From an uncultured Prevotella sp. (GTDB lineage Bacteria; Bacteroidota; Bacteroidia; Bacteroidales; Bacteroidaceae), in assembly GCA_900540375.1 (NCBI GenBank), contig UQFS01000028.1, positions 1-50,018 on the forward strand: a stretch of DNA of 50,018 nucleotides, read 5' to 3'. Shown here one piece after another: positions 16,411-24,545 of this stretch. The notes beneath the pieces were generated by a model, which saw only the letters and a list, made by a program, of their open reading frames with translations, had not been told where the DNA came from and made no database searches. The position numbers and the translations under genes are program-made. Numbering within the stretch: the first letter of the stretch is position 1; every line of letters begins with the position of its first letter.

Positions 16411-18486
16411 CTACTTCTCTTCCTTGAGCTTGGGATATTGAATACGAGTGTGATAAATAGCTTTCAGGCGGTCGATGAGCACCTGCTTGGCAATGGCGAT
16501 GTCGTAGAACGTGATACGGCACTCCTTGAAGAAGCCGGCAGCCACCTGTCCGTCCACCATTTTGTTGACCAACTCACTGATGTTCTCTTCCGTATACTCC
16601 TTGAGCGAGTGCGAGGCAGCCTCGCAGGCGTCTGCCATCATCAGAATGGCTTGCTCGCGGGTATAGGGATTCGGTCCGGGATAGGTGAAAGTCTCCTTAT
16701 CGACAATCTCATCGGGATGCTCGTTCTGGTACTTGATATAGAAATACTTCACCAGGCCACGGCCGTGGTGAGTCAGGATGAAGTCACGGATAAACACCGG
16801 CAGGTTGGCTTCCTCGGCCAGTTTCACGCCGTTGGTGACATGTCCGATGATGATCTTGGCGCTTTCTTTCTCAGTGAGGTTGTCATGTGGATTGACACCA
16901 CCTTGCTGGTTCTCGGTGAAGAAAGCGGGATTGGCCATCTTACCAATGTCGTGATAGAGGGCACCGGTACGCACGAGTGTGCTGTTGGCTCCGATCTTGT
17001 TGGCTATCTCTGAGGCGAGATTACCGACGATGATGGAATGCTGGAACGTGCCGGGCGCCACCTCACTGAGCATACGCAGCAGGCCACGGTTAGTGTTGCT
17101 GAGCTCGATGAGCGTGATAGTAGAGGTGAAGCCGAAGAGTTTCTCCACGAGATACATCAGCGGGTATGCCAACAAGAGCAGCACGCCATTGATGAAGAAG
17201 TGGTAGTACATGCGCGTGTCGGGCTCAAAGACGGCACCGCTCTGCATCAGCTGCAAGGCAAAATGGATGAGACAGGTGGAGCCGAAGACCAGCACGGCCG
17301 TCTTGAACACCTGAGCGCGCGAGGTCATCTCGCGCAGGGAATAGATGGCCACCAAGCCAGCCACCGTCTGGATGACGATGAACTCATATTGCATTCTCAG
17401 CACGGCAGCACAGATGAGCACCATCGTCACATGGGTGATGAACGCCGTACGGGAGTCCATGAACACGCGCGCAAAGATCGGTACGAAGGCAAACGGCAAC
17501 ACATAGACGCTGAAACTGAAATAGCTATGGACCATCATCAACGACACAAAGATGGGGAAGATGGTGATCAACAGATAGAGCATGGCAATGCTGCGCGGCT
17601 TCTCAAAATAGTCCTTGCGGAACATAGCCAGGTAGATGGTGAAAAGCAGCACCAGCGTGAAGACATAGATCGTGCCGCCGGCCAGGTGCTGCGTCAGCTG
17701 GCTCTTCGAGGCGTTGCGACGCTGCAACTCACGCTGGAAGGAGTTGAGCACCCGATAGTTGTATTCGTTAACCATATCACCCACACCAATGACTTTCTGT
17801 CCGGCCATCATCATGCCACTGGCAGGCGATATGCTGCTCAGCAGATCGTTGCGCGCAGTCTGGGAATGGGCGCGGTCATAGATAAGGTTGGGTACGATAT
17901 AGTTGTTGAGATTCAACCGTTGCAAAGCCTGGCGTTCCTTGCTCAGTTCCTCATCACTGAGCAACTGCTCGTAGGCCGACTTGGTCGAATAGATGCACCC
18001 CGTCTGTACACTCTCGGCATTCTTGCCGAAGATGACACGGATGAGCCGTGTCGTGTCGCCATGCAAGGCATTGTAGTCGGGTGTACTCATGATGCCGGCT
18101 TGGTAAAGACGGTGAAGGCGATCGACAATGATACGTTCAAAGTTGGCGGGCAGATCCGGCATACCCTTGGCAAAGTCGGAACGGAACTTGCCGACAGCCT
18201 GACTCTCAACCTTATCATCGTAGTCGAAATAAGGTTGGAACATGCTCAGCAAGGAGTCACGTTCCTGTTGCAAGGCCTCATCGGTCTTGTAGATAGGGAA
18301 ATCGTATTTCGCGATGATCGTACCATAATGCCATGGCTCGCCGATCTCATACTGGAACTGTTGGGCATCATTGCGCGGCATGAACCACACAATCAACACG
18401 GTTGTTGCCAGTACCAGCAACAACCTCAGGCCTACGTTGCGCCAACGATGTTCTTCACTGCGGTGAAACTGTTCTATGATGCTCAT
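16411..18486 (-). CDS. 7TM-HD phosphohydrolase, PgpH-like (probable c-di-AMP phosphodiesterase)
   Basis: This 691-residue membrane protein has the architecture of PgpH/YqfF. It has an N-terminal membrane helix (about 20-38), a large extracytoplasmic 7TMR-HDED domain (about 40-270), about seven membrane helices (about 275-465, for example TIYVFTLVLLFTIYLAMF), and a cytoplasmic HD domain (about 480-680). HD ligands are visible in FQHSIIVGNLA, GALYHDIGKM, IIIGHVTNG, THHGRG and MADACEAASHS. Family members hydrolyse cyclic di-AMP to pApA, and the same is likely here, although no c-di-AMP cyclase lies in the window. The gene is divergent from gltX, with 119 bases between them. The 7TM-HD family call is strong; the nucleotide substrate is inferred. 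Confidence 0.9.
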   Translation of the reverse strand: MSIIEQFHRSEEHRWRNVGLRLLLVLATTVLIVWFMPRNDAQQFQYEIGEPWHYGTIIAKYDFPIYKTDEALQQERDSLLSMFQPYFDYDDKVESQAVGKFRSDFAKGMPDLPANFERIIVDRLHRLYQAGIMSTPDYNALHGDTTRLIRVIFGKNAESVQTGCIYSTKSAYEQLLSDEELSKERQALQRLNLNNYIVPNLIYDRAHSQTARNDLLSSISPASGMMMAGQKVIGVGDMVNEYNYRVLNSFQRELQRRNASKSQLTQHLAGGTIYVFTLVLLFTIYLAMFRKDYFEKPRSIAMLYLLITIFPIFVSLMMVHSYFSFSVYVLPFAFVPIFARVFMDSRTAFITHVTMVLICAAVLRMQYEFIVIQTVAGLVAIYSLREMTSRAQVFKTAVLVFGSTCLIHFALQLMQSGAVFEPDTRMYYHFFINGVLLLLAYPLMYLVEKLFGFTSTITLIELSNTNRGLLRMLSEVAPGTFQHSIIVGNLASEIANKIGANSTLVRTGALYHDIGKMANPAFFTENQQGGVNPHDNLTEKESAKIIIGHVTNGVKLAEEANLPVFIRDFILTHHGRGLVKYFYIKYQNEHPDEIVDKETFTYPGPNPYTREQAILMMADACEAASHSLKEYTEENISELVNKMVDGQVAAGFFKECRITFYDIAIAKQVLIDRLKAIYHTRIQYPKLKEEK

Positions 18487-18575
18487 AAACTCACAATAAT
18501 CTGGTGTGCAAACGTGATATTTCTATTCACACTGCGAAAATACTAAAAATATACGTTAAAACCGAAAAAAAGTAT

Positions 18576-18583
18576 TACTTTTG
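18576..18583 (+). promoter_or_regulatory. Probable gltX promoter (-7 element)
   Basis: TACTTTTG matches TAnnTTTG and lies 22 bases before the gltX start codon. The upstream -33 box is not a clear match. Confidence 0.5.
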
Positions 18584-18605
18584 CAAAAAATAAGATTTCA
18601 TAGGC

Positions 18606-20138
18606 ATGTCTGAAAGAAAAGTAAGGGTGCGTTTTGCACCCAGTCCAACCGGACCTTTACACATTGGCGGCGTGCGCACCGCTCTTTATAACTATCTTTT
18701 TGCCCGCCAGCATGGCGGTGAACTGGTGTTCCGTATTGAGGACACGGACTCACACCGTTTCGTTCCCGGTGCCGAGGAATACATCCTGAAAGCGTTCAAA
18801 TGGTTAGGCATCCAGTTCGACGAAGGCGTCAGCTTTGGAGGAAGCCACGGACCTTACCGCCAGAGCGAGCGACGCGATATCTACAAGAAGTATGTCGGCC
18901 AACTGCTGGATGCCGGCAAGGCTTACTATGCCTTTGACACTCCCGAGGAGTTGGAGGCTAAGCGTGCCGAGGTGAAGAACTTCCAATACGACACAACCAC
19001 TCGCATGCAGATGCGCAACTCGCTGACCATGTCCGAGGAGCAATGGCGGAAACTCATCGACGACGGCGCACAGTACACCGTACGCTTCCAGGTAGAGCCC
19101 GGCCAAGAGATCCATGTCAACGACATGATCCGTGGCGACGTGTGCGTCAAGAGCGACATCCTCGACGACAAGGTGCTCTACAAAAGTGCCGACGAGCTGC
19201 CTACCTATCATCTGGCCAACATCGTCGACGACCACCTGATGGAGATCACCCACGTCATCCGCGGCGAAGAGTGGTTGCCGAGCGCTCCGCTTCATGTACT
19301 GCTTTATAAGGCTTTTGGCTGGGAAGACACCATGCCCCGCTTCGCCCACCTGCCGCTGTTGCTGAAGCCGGAAGGCAAAGGCAAGCTCAGCAAGCGCGAC
19401 GGCGACCGTCTCGGCTTCCCGGTATTCCCCCTGGAGTGGCACGATCCCAAGACAGGAGAGGTCAGCTCGGGCTATCGCGAGAGCGGATACTTCCCTGAGG
19501 CCGTGGTTAACTTCTTGGCTCTGCTGGGCTGGAACCCGGGCAATGACCAAGAGCTCTTCTCGATCGAAGAACTGGTCAAGGCCTTCGACATCACGAAATG
19601 CTCGAAGAGTGGTGCCAAGTTCGACTATCAAAAGGGCATATGGTTCAATCACGAATATATTTTGCGCAAGAGCGACGACGAGATAGCCCGTCTCTTCGCG
19701 CCTATCGTTGCCAACAACGGTGTGGACGAGAGCTTCGACCGCGTGAAGCTCGTCGTGCACATGATGAAGGATCGCGTGAACTTTGTCAAGGAGCTGTGGC
19801 CCCTGTGCTCATTCTTCTTCATCGCTCCGACGGAATACGACGAGAAGACGGTGCGCAAGCGCTGGAAAGAGTTCTCTGCCCAGCAGATGAGCGAGCTCAT
19901 CGACGTTCTTGAGTGCATCGACGACTTCTCGGTAGAAGGTCAGGAGCCCGTCGTAGAGAAATGGATTGCAGACAAGGGTTATAAGATGGGCGACGTGATG
20001 AACGCCTTCCGCCTCGCACTCGTCGGCATCGGCAAAGGTCCGGGCATGTTCGACATCTCGGCCTTCCTCGGTAAAGAGGAGACCATCAAGCGCCTGCGCA
20101 AAGCCATTGCCACGCTTTCACCCGACTACCAGAAATAA
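18606..20138 (+). CDS. gltX: Glutamyl-tRNA synthetase
   Basis: This 510-residue class I aminoacyl-tRNA synthetase charges tRNA-Glu. The HIGH-type motif is FAPSPTGPLHIGGVRTALYN near residues 10-30, and the KMSKS-type motif is KLSKRDG (K260 onward). The glutamate-binding and tRNA-acceptor regions (IEDTDSHRF, YHLANIVDDHLMEITHVIRG) are in place, and the C-terminal anticodon-binding part is of normal length. Because no glutaminyl-tRNA synthetase is seen here, whether it is discriminating cannot be judged. waaA follows after 36 bases and probably shares its transcript. Confidence 0.97.
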   Translation: MSERKVRVRFAPSPTGPLHIGGVRTALYNYLFARQHGGELVFRIEDTDSHRFVPGAEEYILKAFKWLGIQFDEGVSFGGSHGPYRQSERRDIYKKYVGQLLDAGKAYYAFDTPEELEAKRAEVKNFQYDTTTRMQMRNSLTMSEEQWRKLIDDGAQYTVRFQVEPGQEIHVNDMIRGDVCVKSDILDDKVLYKSADELPTYHLANIVDDHLMEITHVIRGEEWLPSAPLHVLLYKAFGWEDTMPRFAHLPLLLKPEGKGKLSKRDGDRLGFPVFPLEWHDPKTGEVSSGYRESGYFPEAVVNFLALLGWNPGNDQELFSIEELVKAFDITKCSKSGAKFDYQKGIWFNHEYILRKSDDEIARLFAPIVANNGVDESFDRVKLVVHMMKDRVNFVKELWPLCSFFFIAPTEYDEKTVRKRWKEFSAQQMSELIDVLECIDDFSVEGQEPVVEKWIADKGYKMGDVMNAFRLALVGIGKGPGMFDISAFLGKEETIKRLRKAIATLSPDYQK

Positions 20139-20174
20139 GTTAGCGTCCCAGGCGAACGCATCAAACCAACGTTT

Positions 20175-21446
20175 ATGTATCAGTTTGCTATTTATGTCTA
20201 CCTCTTAGGAGTGGTCATTGCCAGTCTCTTCAACAAAAAGGTGAGGAAGATGTGGCGGGGGGAGAACCATGCCCTTGACATTCTCCGCAAGCAGGTAGAT
20301 CCCAATGCCAAATACATTTGGGTTCATGCCGCCTCTTTGGGTGAGTTCGAACAGGGACGCCCGCTCATGGAGCGTATTCGTCAAGAGCATCCCGAATACA
20401 AGATCCTGCTCACCTTCTTCTCGCCGTCGGGCTACGAGGTGCGCAAGGACTATCAGGGAGCCGACATCATCTGCTATCTCCCGCTCGACACGATCCGCAA
20501 CGCACGGCGCTTCCTGCGCACGGTGCGGCCGATGATGGCGTTCTTCATCAAGTATGAGTTCTGGTATAACTATCTCCACATACTCCGCCACCGTGGCGTG
20601 CCGACCTACAGTGTGTCGAGCATCTTCCGTCCCGACCAGATCTTCTTCCGCTGGTATGGCCGCAGCTATGCCAATGTGCTGAAGTGCTTCACCCGCTTCT
20701 TCGTCCAGAACGAGGAGAGCCGGCGTCTGCTCGCCAACATCGGCATCACCGACGTGGAGGTGGTGGGCGACACCCGCTTCGACCGTGTCGTGGAGATCAA
20801 GGAGGCTGCCAAGCAGTTGCCGATCGTGGAGTCGTTTGTCCACGGTGTGCCTTCGCTGGAATGGCAGAAGGATGGCGACGAGCCCAAGCAGTTGCCGATG
20901 GTTTTCGTCGCCGGTTCGTCATGGCCGCCCGACGAGGACATCTTCATCCCATACTTCAACCAGCACAAAGACTGGAAGATGATCATCGCACCGCACGTCA
21001 TCGGTGAGGATCATCTCAAGCAGATCATCTCCAAGATAGAAGGCAAGGTTGTGCGCTACACCGAGGCCACACCAGAGAACGTGGCCGACGCCAACGTGCT
21101 CATCATCGACTGCTTCGGTCTGCTCAGCAGCATCTACCACTATGGTTCTGTAGCCTATGTGGGCGGCGGCTTCGGTGTCGGCATCCACAACACGTTGGAA
21201 GCCGGTGTGTGGGGAGTTCCCGTCATCTTCGGTCCCAACAACAAGCATTTCGCCGAGGCCCAGGGCCTGCTGCAATGCGGTGGCGGACTGGAGATCCACA
21301 ACGACGGAGACTTCAACCGCATCATGCAAGTGTTTACCGAGCACCCAGAGGACATCGACAGAGCCGGAAACAGTTCGGCCAGCTACGTCAACAACTTGTG
21401 CGGAGCAACAGACAAGATACTTGAATCCGTGAAAAAGGCTCACTAA
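20175..21446 (+). CDS. waaA: 3-deoxy-D-manno-octulosonic acid transferase
   Basis: This 423-residue GT30 enzyme transfers Kdo from CMP-Kdo to lipid A precursor, an essential step of LPS core assembly at the inner membrane. The N-terminus has one membrane anchor (FAIYVYLLGVVIASLFN). The acceptor side has IWVHAASLGEFEQGRPLMER with the conserved catalytic glutamate, then YEFWYNYLHILR and RFFVQNEESRRLL. The donor domain has VFVAGSSWPPDE, a GGGFGVGIHNTLEAGVWGVP signature and FGPNNKHFAEA. The order gltX-waaA with a short gap suggests one operon. A terminator overlaps its stop codon. Confidence 0.95.
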   Translation: MYQFAIYVYLLGVVIASLFNKKVRKMWRGENHALDILRKQVDPNAKYIWVHAASLGEFEQGRPLMERIRQEHPEYKILLTFFSPSGYEVRKDYQGADIICYLPLDTIRNARRFLRTVRPMMAFFIKYEFWYNYLHILRHRGVPTYSVSSIFRPDQIFFRWYGRSYANVLKCFTRFFVQNEESRRLLANIGITDVEVVGDTRFDRVVEIKEAAKQLPIVESFVHGVPSLEWQKDGDEPKQLPMVFVAGSSWPPDEDIFIPYFNQHKDWKMIIAPHVIGEDHLKQIISKIEGKVVRYTEATPENVADANVLIIDCFGLLSSIYHYGSVAYVGGGFGVGIHNTLEAGVWGVPVIFGPNNKHFAEAQGLLQCGGGLEIHNDGDFNRIMQVFTEHPEDIDRAGNSSASYVNNLCGATDKILESVKKAH

Positions 21447-21462
21447 TCAGTGGGCTTTTTTT
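21437..21462 (+). terminator. Intrinsic terminator of gltX-waaA
   Basis: GGCTCACT and AGTGGGCT pair (two G-T wobbles) around an AATC loop and run into seven Ts. The stem contains the stop codon of waaA. Confidence 0.75.
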
Positions 21463-21487
21463 ATAATTTAAAATTTATAATCTAATA

Positions 21488-22015
21488 ATGAGAAAACTTA
21501 TGAAACGAATGATTTTTCTTTTGGGACTTCTCCCATTAACGGCAGTAGCGCAGAACATAGACTTAACGAGCCACAAGTTCAAAGACAACTACACATTAGC
21601 AATCAGCGGACAGGCTACCACCAAATACAAGGGATGGGAAAACGCCAGCCTCTCCGTCGACGCCGGCTATCATGTACTGCCACGTCTGACACTCTTCGCA
21701 CGCTGTGAAAGCAACCTGCACCTCTTCGACAAAAACGACACACGCACGTTTGACCGCAGCCTGAACTTAGGCGGTGGACTGTCCTTCAGCCTTCCAATCC
21801 AATCAAGTCGCCCGAGGCCCTTGACTTACAGCTGTCGGTAACGAACAGTGTCGGCGATGCTGACTGGAAGAACACCTCCTATGGCGCATCTGTCCTCCTA
21901 CTCCGGTCATCGTGTGGCTCCTTATATAGGTTTAGGATACCGCTATTCTGCTTCCCATACAACAGGAATCAAAGACTTCAGCGGACTGACCGGTACCATA
22001 GGCATTAGATTCTGA
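21488..22015 (+). pseudogene. Frameshifted small outer-membrane beta-barrel protein gene
   Basis: The gene begins with a good signal peptide (KRMIFLLGLLPLTAVAQ) and barrel-like strands (YTLAISGQATTKYKGW, LNLGGGLSFSLP), but its frame stops at 21841. Coding then continues in another frame from about 21805 (SPEALDLQLSVTNSVGDADW) and returns to the original frame near 21885 (SYSGHRVAPYIGLGYRYSAS), ending GTIGIRF and a stop at 22013-22015. The two shifts cancel, so a single intact gene of about 175 codons is easy to picture. Either the gene was recently inactivated or two indel errors occurred in the assembly. A strong terminator follows. The fold is that of a small outer-membrane barrel; the family is not recognised. 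Confidence 0.75.
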
Positions 22016-22030
22016 CCGCATACAAAAAAA

Positions 22031-22060
22031 CGCCGTCTGTTTCAGACGGCGTTTTTTTTT
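22031..22060. terminator. Bidirectional intrinsic terminator
   Basis: CGCCGTCTG (22031-22039) and CAGACGGCG (22043-22051) form a perfect 9-bp stem with a TTT loop. Nine Ts follow on the plus strand and seven As precede it, so it can end both the pseudogene transcript and the minus-strand patB transcript. Confidence 0.92.
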
Positions 22061-22159
22061 GCATCAAAGGAGGCATTCTTCGTGAAGCCACTACTTGATT
22101 ACCCTGCTATATCCTTCCTTGCGTGGCTTGCAATACTTCGTTCATATCTATCTATGCGT

Positions 22160-23350
22160 TTACATTGGACATCCATACTCATGATCATCGCCGACATACT
22201 GACCCAGCACACGGCCCAGACGAACGAGCCCCTGCTTGAGTGTCTCGCGCGGACAAGCTAAATTAATCCGAAGATAGCCCTCACCGGCTTTCCTGCCATA
22301 GAGCGTGCCGCTGCTGACAAAGACACGGCCTTCGTGAAGCAGTTGTTGCGTAGCCTCATCGGAGGAGAGCTCATAGCACATGATGTCGAGCCAGGCCAGA
22401 TAGGTGCCTTCCATACGGATGACCTGTATCTGCGGCAGCTCATCCAGCACGAAGCGTTTCAGATACTGATAGTTGCCCCACACATACTGGTTCATCTCGT
22501 CGATCCAGTCACCGCACTCGTTGTAGGCAGCCTGCAGGGCAATGACACCGAAGGGATTGACATCGCACACCTCATAGATATTGATGACGCGGTCGATGCG
22601 CCGTCGCCACTCGTCGTTCTTGCAGATGACATTGGCAATCTGCAAGCCCGCGATGTTGAAGTTCTTCGAAGGCGAGTTGAGCGTCACGCCGTTGTCCTCG
22701 TCAACGAGGGCAAAGGGCGTGAAGTGACAGCCCGGCATGATGATCTCGCAATGGATCTCGTCGCTGATGACCTTGACATGATGCTTGCGGCAGATGTCTG
22801 CCATGCGTTGCAGCTCCTCTTTGGTCCACACACGACCGCAAGGATTATGAGGATTGCAGAGCAGGAAGACCGTCGTCTTCTCGTCGGCACACTTACGCTC
22901 GAAGTCGTCGAAGTCGATGCGGTAGGTATCTCCCTCGCGCACGAGTTCATTCTCAAGCACCTCGCAGCCTTGGTTACGGATGGAAGAGAAGAAACAGTTG
23001 TAGGCCGGTGTCTGCAACAGCACCTTCTCACCGGGCAGCGTAAACGCCTTGATGGCGCAGCTCACGGCCGGCACCACACCCGAGGTGTAGAGGATCCAGT
23101 CTTTCTCGATATGCCAGTTGTGGCGACGGCAGAACCAGTTGATGACAGACTCGTAATAGCTGTCAGGCACAAGCGTATAGCCAAACACGGGATGCTCCAT
23201 GCGCTTGCGCAGTGCCTCTTGTATCGGCGGTGCCACGGCAAAGTCCATGTCAGCCACCCACAGTGGGATGACATCGTCCTGCTTCACCAAGTCCCACTTA
23301 TAGCTGTTGGTGCCACGGCGCGGCACCACCTTGTCGAAATCGTATTTCAT
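22160..23350 (-). CDS. patB: PatB/MalY-type PLP-dependent C-S lyase
   Basis: This 396-residue fold-type I PLP enzyme belongs to the MalY/PatB group. These enzymes cleave carbon-sulfur bonds of cystathionine or cysteine conjugates, giving pyruvate, ammonia and a thiol, although they look like aminotransferases. Family marks are the N-terminus DFDKVVPRRGTNSYKWD, PLWVADMDFAV, the cofactor-side CNPHNPCGRVWT, SDEIHCEI, and the Schiff-base lysine in NSPSKNFNIAGLQ (K229). The terminal arginine for the substrate carboxylate is likely in YLRINLACPRE. It sits six bases behind the DUF3737 gene and is cotranscribed with it. A plain aminotransferase is possible but less likely. Confidence 0.9.
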   Translation of the reverse strand: MKYDFDKVVPRRGTNSYKWDLVKQDDVIPLWVADMDFAVAPPIQEALRKRMEHPVFGYTLVPDSYYESVINWFCRRHNWHIEKDWILYTSGVVPAVSCAIKAFTLPGEKVLLQTPAYNCFFSSIRNQGCEVLENELVREGDTYRIDFDDFERKCADEKTTVFLLCNPHNPCGRVWTKEELQRMADICRKHHVKVISDEIHCEIIMPGCHFTPFALVDEDNGVTLNSPSKNFNIAGLQIANVICKNDEWRRRIDRVINIYEVCDVNPFGVIALQAAYNECGDWIDEMNQYVWGNYQYLKRFVLDELPQIQVIRMEGTYLAWLDIMCYELSSDEATQQLLHEGRVFVSSGTLYGRKAGEGYLRINLACPRETLKQGLVRLGRVLGQYVGDDHEYGCPM

Positions 23351-23356
23351 ACTGCT

Positions 23357-24208
23357 TTACTTGTCACCTCTTTTTCTGATTTCACACTCGTGGCCTTTCG
23401 CAAACTCAGTGTAGGTCACACTGCCAATTTCGTCGGCGACGATGCGTCCGGAGATAGGATTCTTCACATTGGTAATCGCGCCCTTGATGTCGGCGCCGAT
23501 ATGGGAGCAGTCCTCAAAGGCACGGTCACAGGCCGGGTCGAAGGTGCAGTCCACCAAAGTGATATGATCCATATAGCACAGCGGCTGCTCGCCACTGATA
23601 TGGCAACGCACCAACTTGATGTTCTTGCTATGCCAAGCCAGGTACTCGCCGTCGAGCTCAGAGTCGTAGACGGTGACATTGTTGCACTCCCAAAAGCTGT
23701 CCTTCGTGGTGATCTTGGCGTTGTGCACCTCCACGTTCTCGCAATACTGGAAGACATACTTAGCGTCGGAGGTCAGCCCGTCGACATAGACATTCTTGCA
23801 GAACATGAAAGGATAGGTGCCCTGATGCAAGGTGACGTTCTTGACCTTCAGACCGTCCACGCGCCAGAAGGTCTCGTCGGCATCGTTGATGGTGACGTTC
23901 TCCAGTTCCAGGTTGTGCATCTCGCGGAAGAACTTCGGACCGTCGATGACACAGTCCTTCATCTTCATGTCGTTGCTGTACCAAATGGCCGAGCGGCTCT
24001 CGGGGGCGAAATAGCAGCTCGTGATGAGGCTGCGGTCAACGTGCCACCAAGGATACTTGCCATAGAACTTGCTGTCGTGACACTCCAGATCGTGACAGCA
24101 CTTGATGCCCGACTCACCGTCGGTAATGGTTATATTCTCCAGTACAGTATCATGAGCACCAAACAACGGACGCTCACCACCGAAACTCAAATCGTGTATT
24201 CTATCCAT
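23357..24208 (-). CDS. DUF3737 family protein, right-handed beta-helix type
   Basis: This 283-residue protein fits DUF3737. It begins DLSFGGERPLFGAHD and continues as short repeated turns such as LENITITDG, LECHDSKFYGKYPWWH, MKMKDCVIDGPKFFRE and NVTVYDSELDGEYLAWHSKN. These give a regular ladder with buried hydrophobic and cysteine positions, as expected for a parallel beta-helix. No signal peptide is seen, so it is probably cytoplasmic. It is the first gene of a two-gene unit with patB, six bases apart, which hints at a shared substrate or pathway. No enzymatic function is established for the family. Beta-helix proteins often bind carbohydrates, but nothing here proves that. Confidence 0.85.
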   Translation of the reverse strand: MDRIHDLSFGGERPLFGAHDTVLENITITDGESGIKCCHDLECHDSKFYGKYPWWHVDRSLITSCYFAPESRSAIWYSNDMKMKDCVIDGPKFFREMHNLELENVTINDADETFWRVDGLKVKNVTLHQGTYPFMFCKNVYVDGLTSDAKYVFQYCENVEVHNAKITTKDSFWECNNVTVYDSELDGEYLAWHSKNIKLVRCHISGEQPLCYMDHITLVDCTFDPACDRAFEDCSHIGADIKGAITNVKNPISGRIVADEIGSVTYTEFAKGHECEIRKRGDK

Positions 24209-24255
24209 AAAATTCTAATTCTCAGGGTTTGTTTGTGTATATGTGTTATCGCTTA

Positions 24256-24263
24256 CAAAGTTA
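24256..24263 (-). promoter_or_regulatory. Probable promoter of the DUF3737-patB unit (-7 element)
   Basis: On the minus strand this reads TAACTTTG, matching TAnnTTTG, about 48 bases upstream of the start codon. The -33 position holds TTTT in place of TTTG. Confidence 0.5.
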
Positions 24264-24434
24264 CAAAGATTATGCCAAATAGAAAAAAGTACACGCAAGA
24301 ACCGTAGAGGCAAAGGCAAATAAGGTCAGGAAAAAAGGAATAAAGGTCTTAAGCATGATGACACGAAAGATGGTTTCGTACGCATTTACCGAAAAAACGG
24401 ACGATTTTTCAGTGTCATGTTAACAAATAAACGC

Positions 24435-24442
24435 TATTTTTG
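24435..24442 (+). promoter_or_regulatory. Probable promoter of the susC-susD-rhaM unit (-7 element)
   Basis: TATTTTTG matches TAnnTTTG. No clear -33 box is seen. The site leaves a leader of roughly 100 bases before the susC ATG. Confidence 0.45.
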
Positions 24443-24545
24443 CAACAAACTAACAAAGCAATGCCATTGCGGCCTCCATTATTATATAATGGGACGAAAG
24501 CACAAGCTTATTCCTTAGAACACCTAACACATTAAAACCAAAACT

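Larger units (their letters stand above)
24209..24545. other. Divergent intergenic region, DUF3737 gene / susC
   Basis: No gene was seen in these 337 bases. It carries one promoter-like element for each side (24256-24263 and 24435-24442) and AT-rich leader DNA. The leader of susC is about 100 bases long. Confidence 0.6.

Noticed and set aside
17038..18546. A 502-codon open frame on the plus strand across the PgpH-like gene
   Set aside because: It is antisense to a gene with clear HD-domain motifs, and its product is low-complexity and rich in H, Q and E.
22334..24307. A 657-codon open frame on the plus strand across patB and the DUF3737 gene
   Set aside because: It lies antisense to two clear family genes, and its translation has no domain-like sequence. 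It results from codon bias on the opposite strand.
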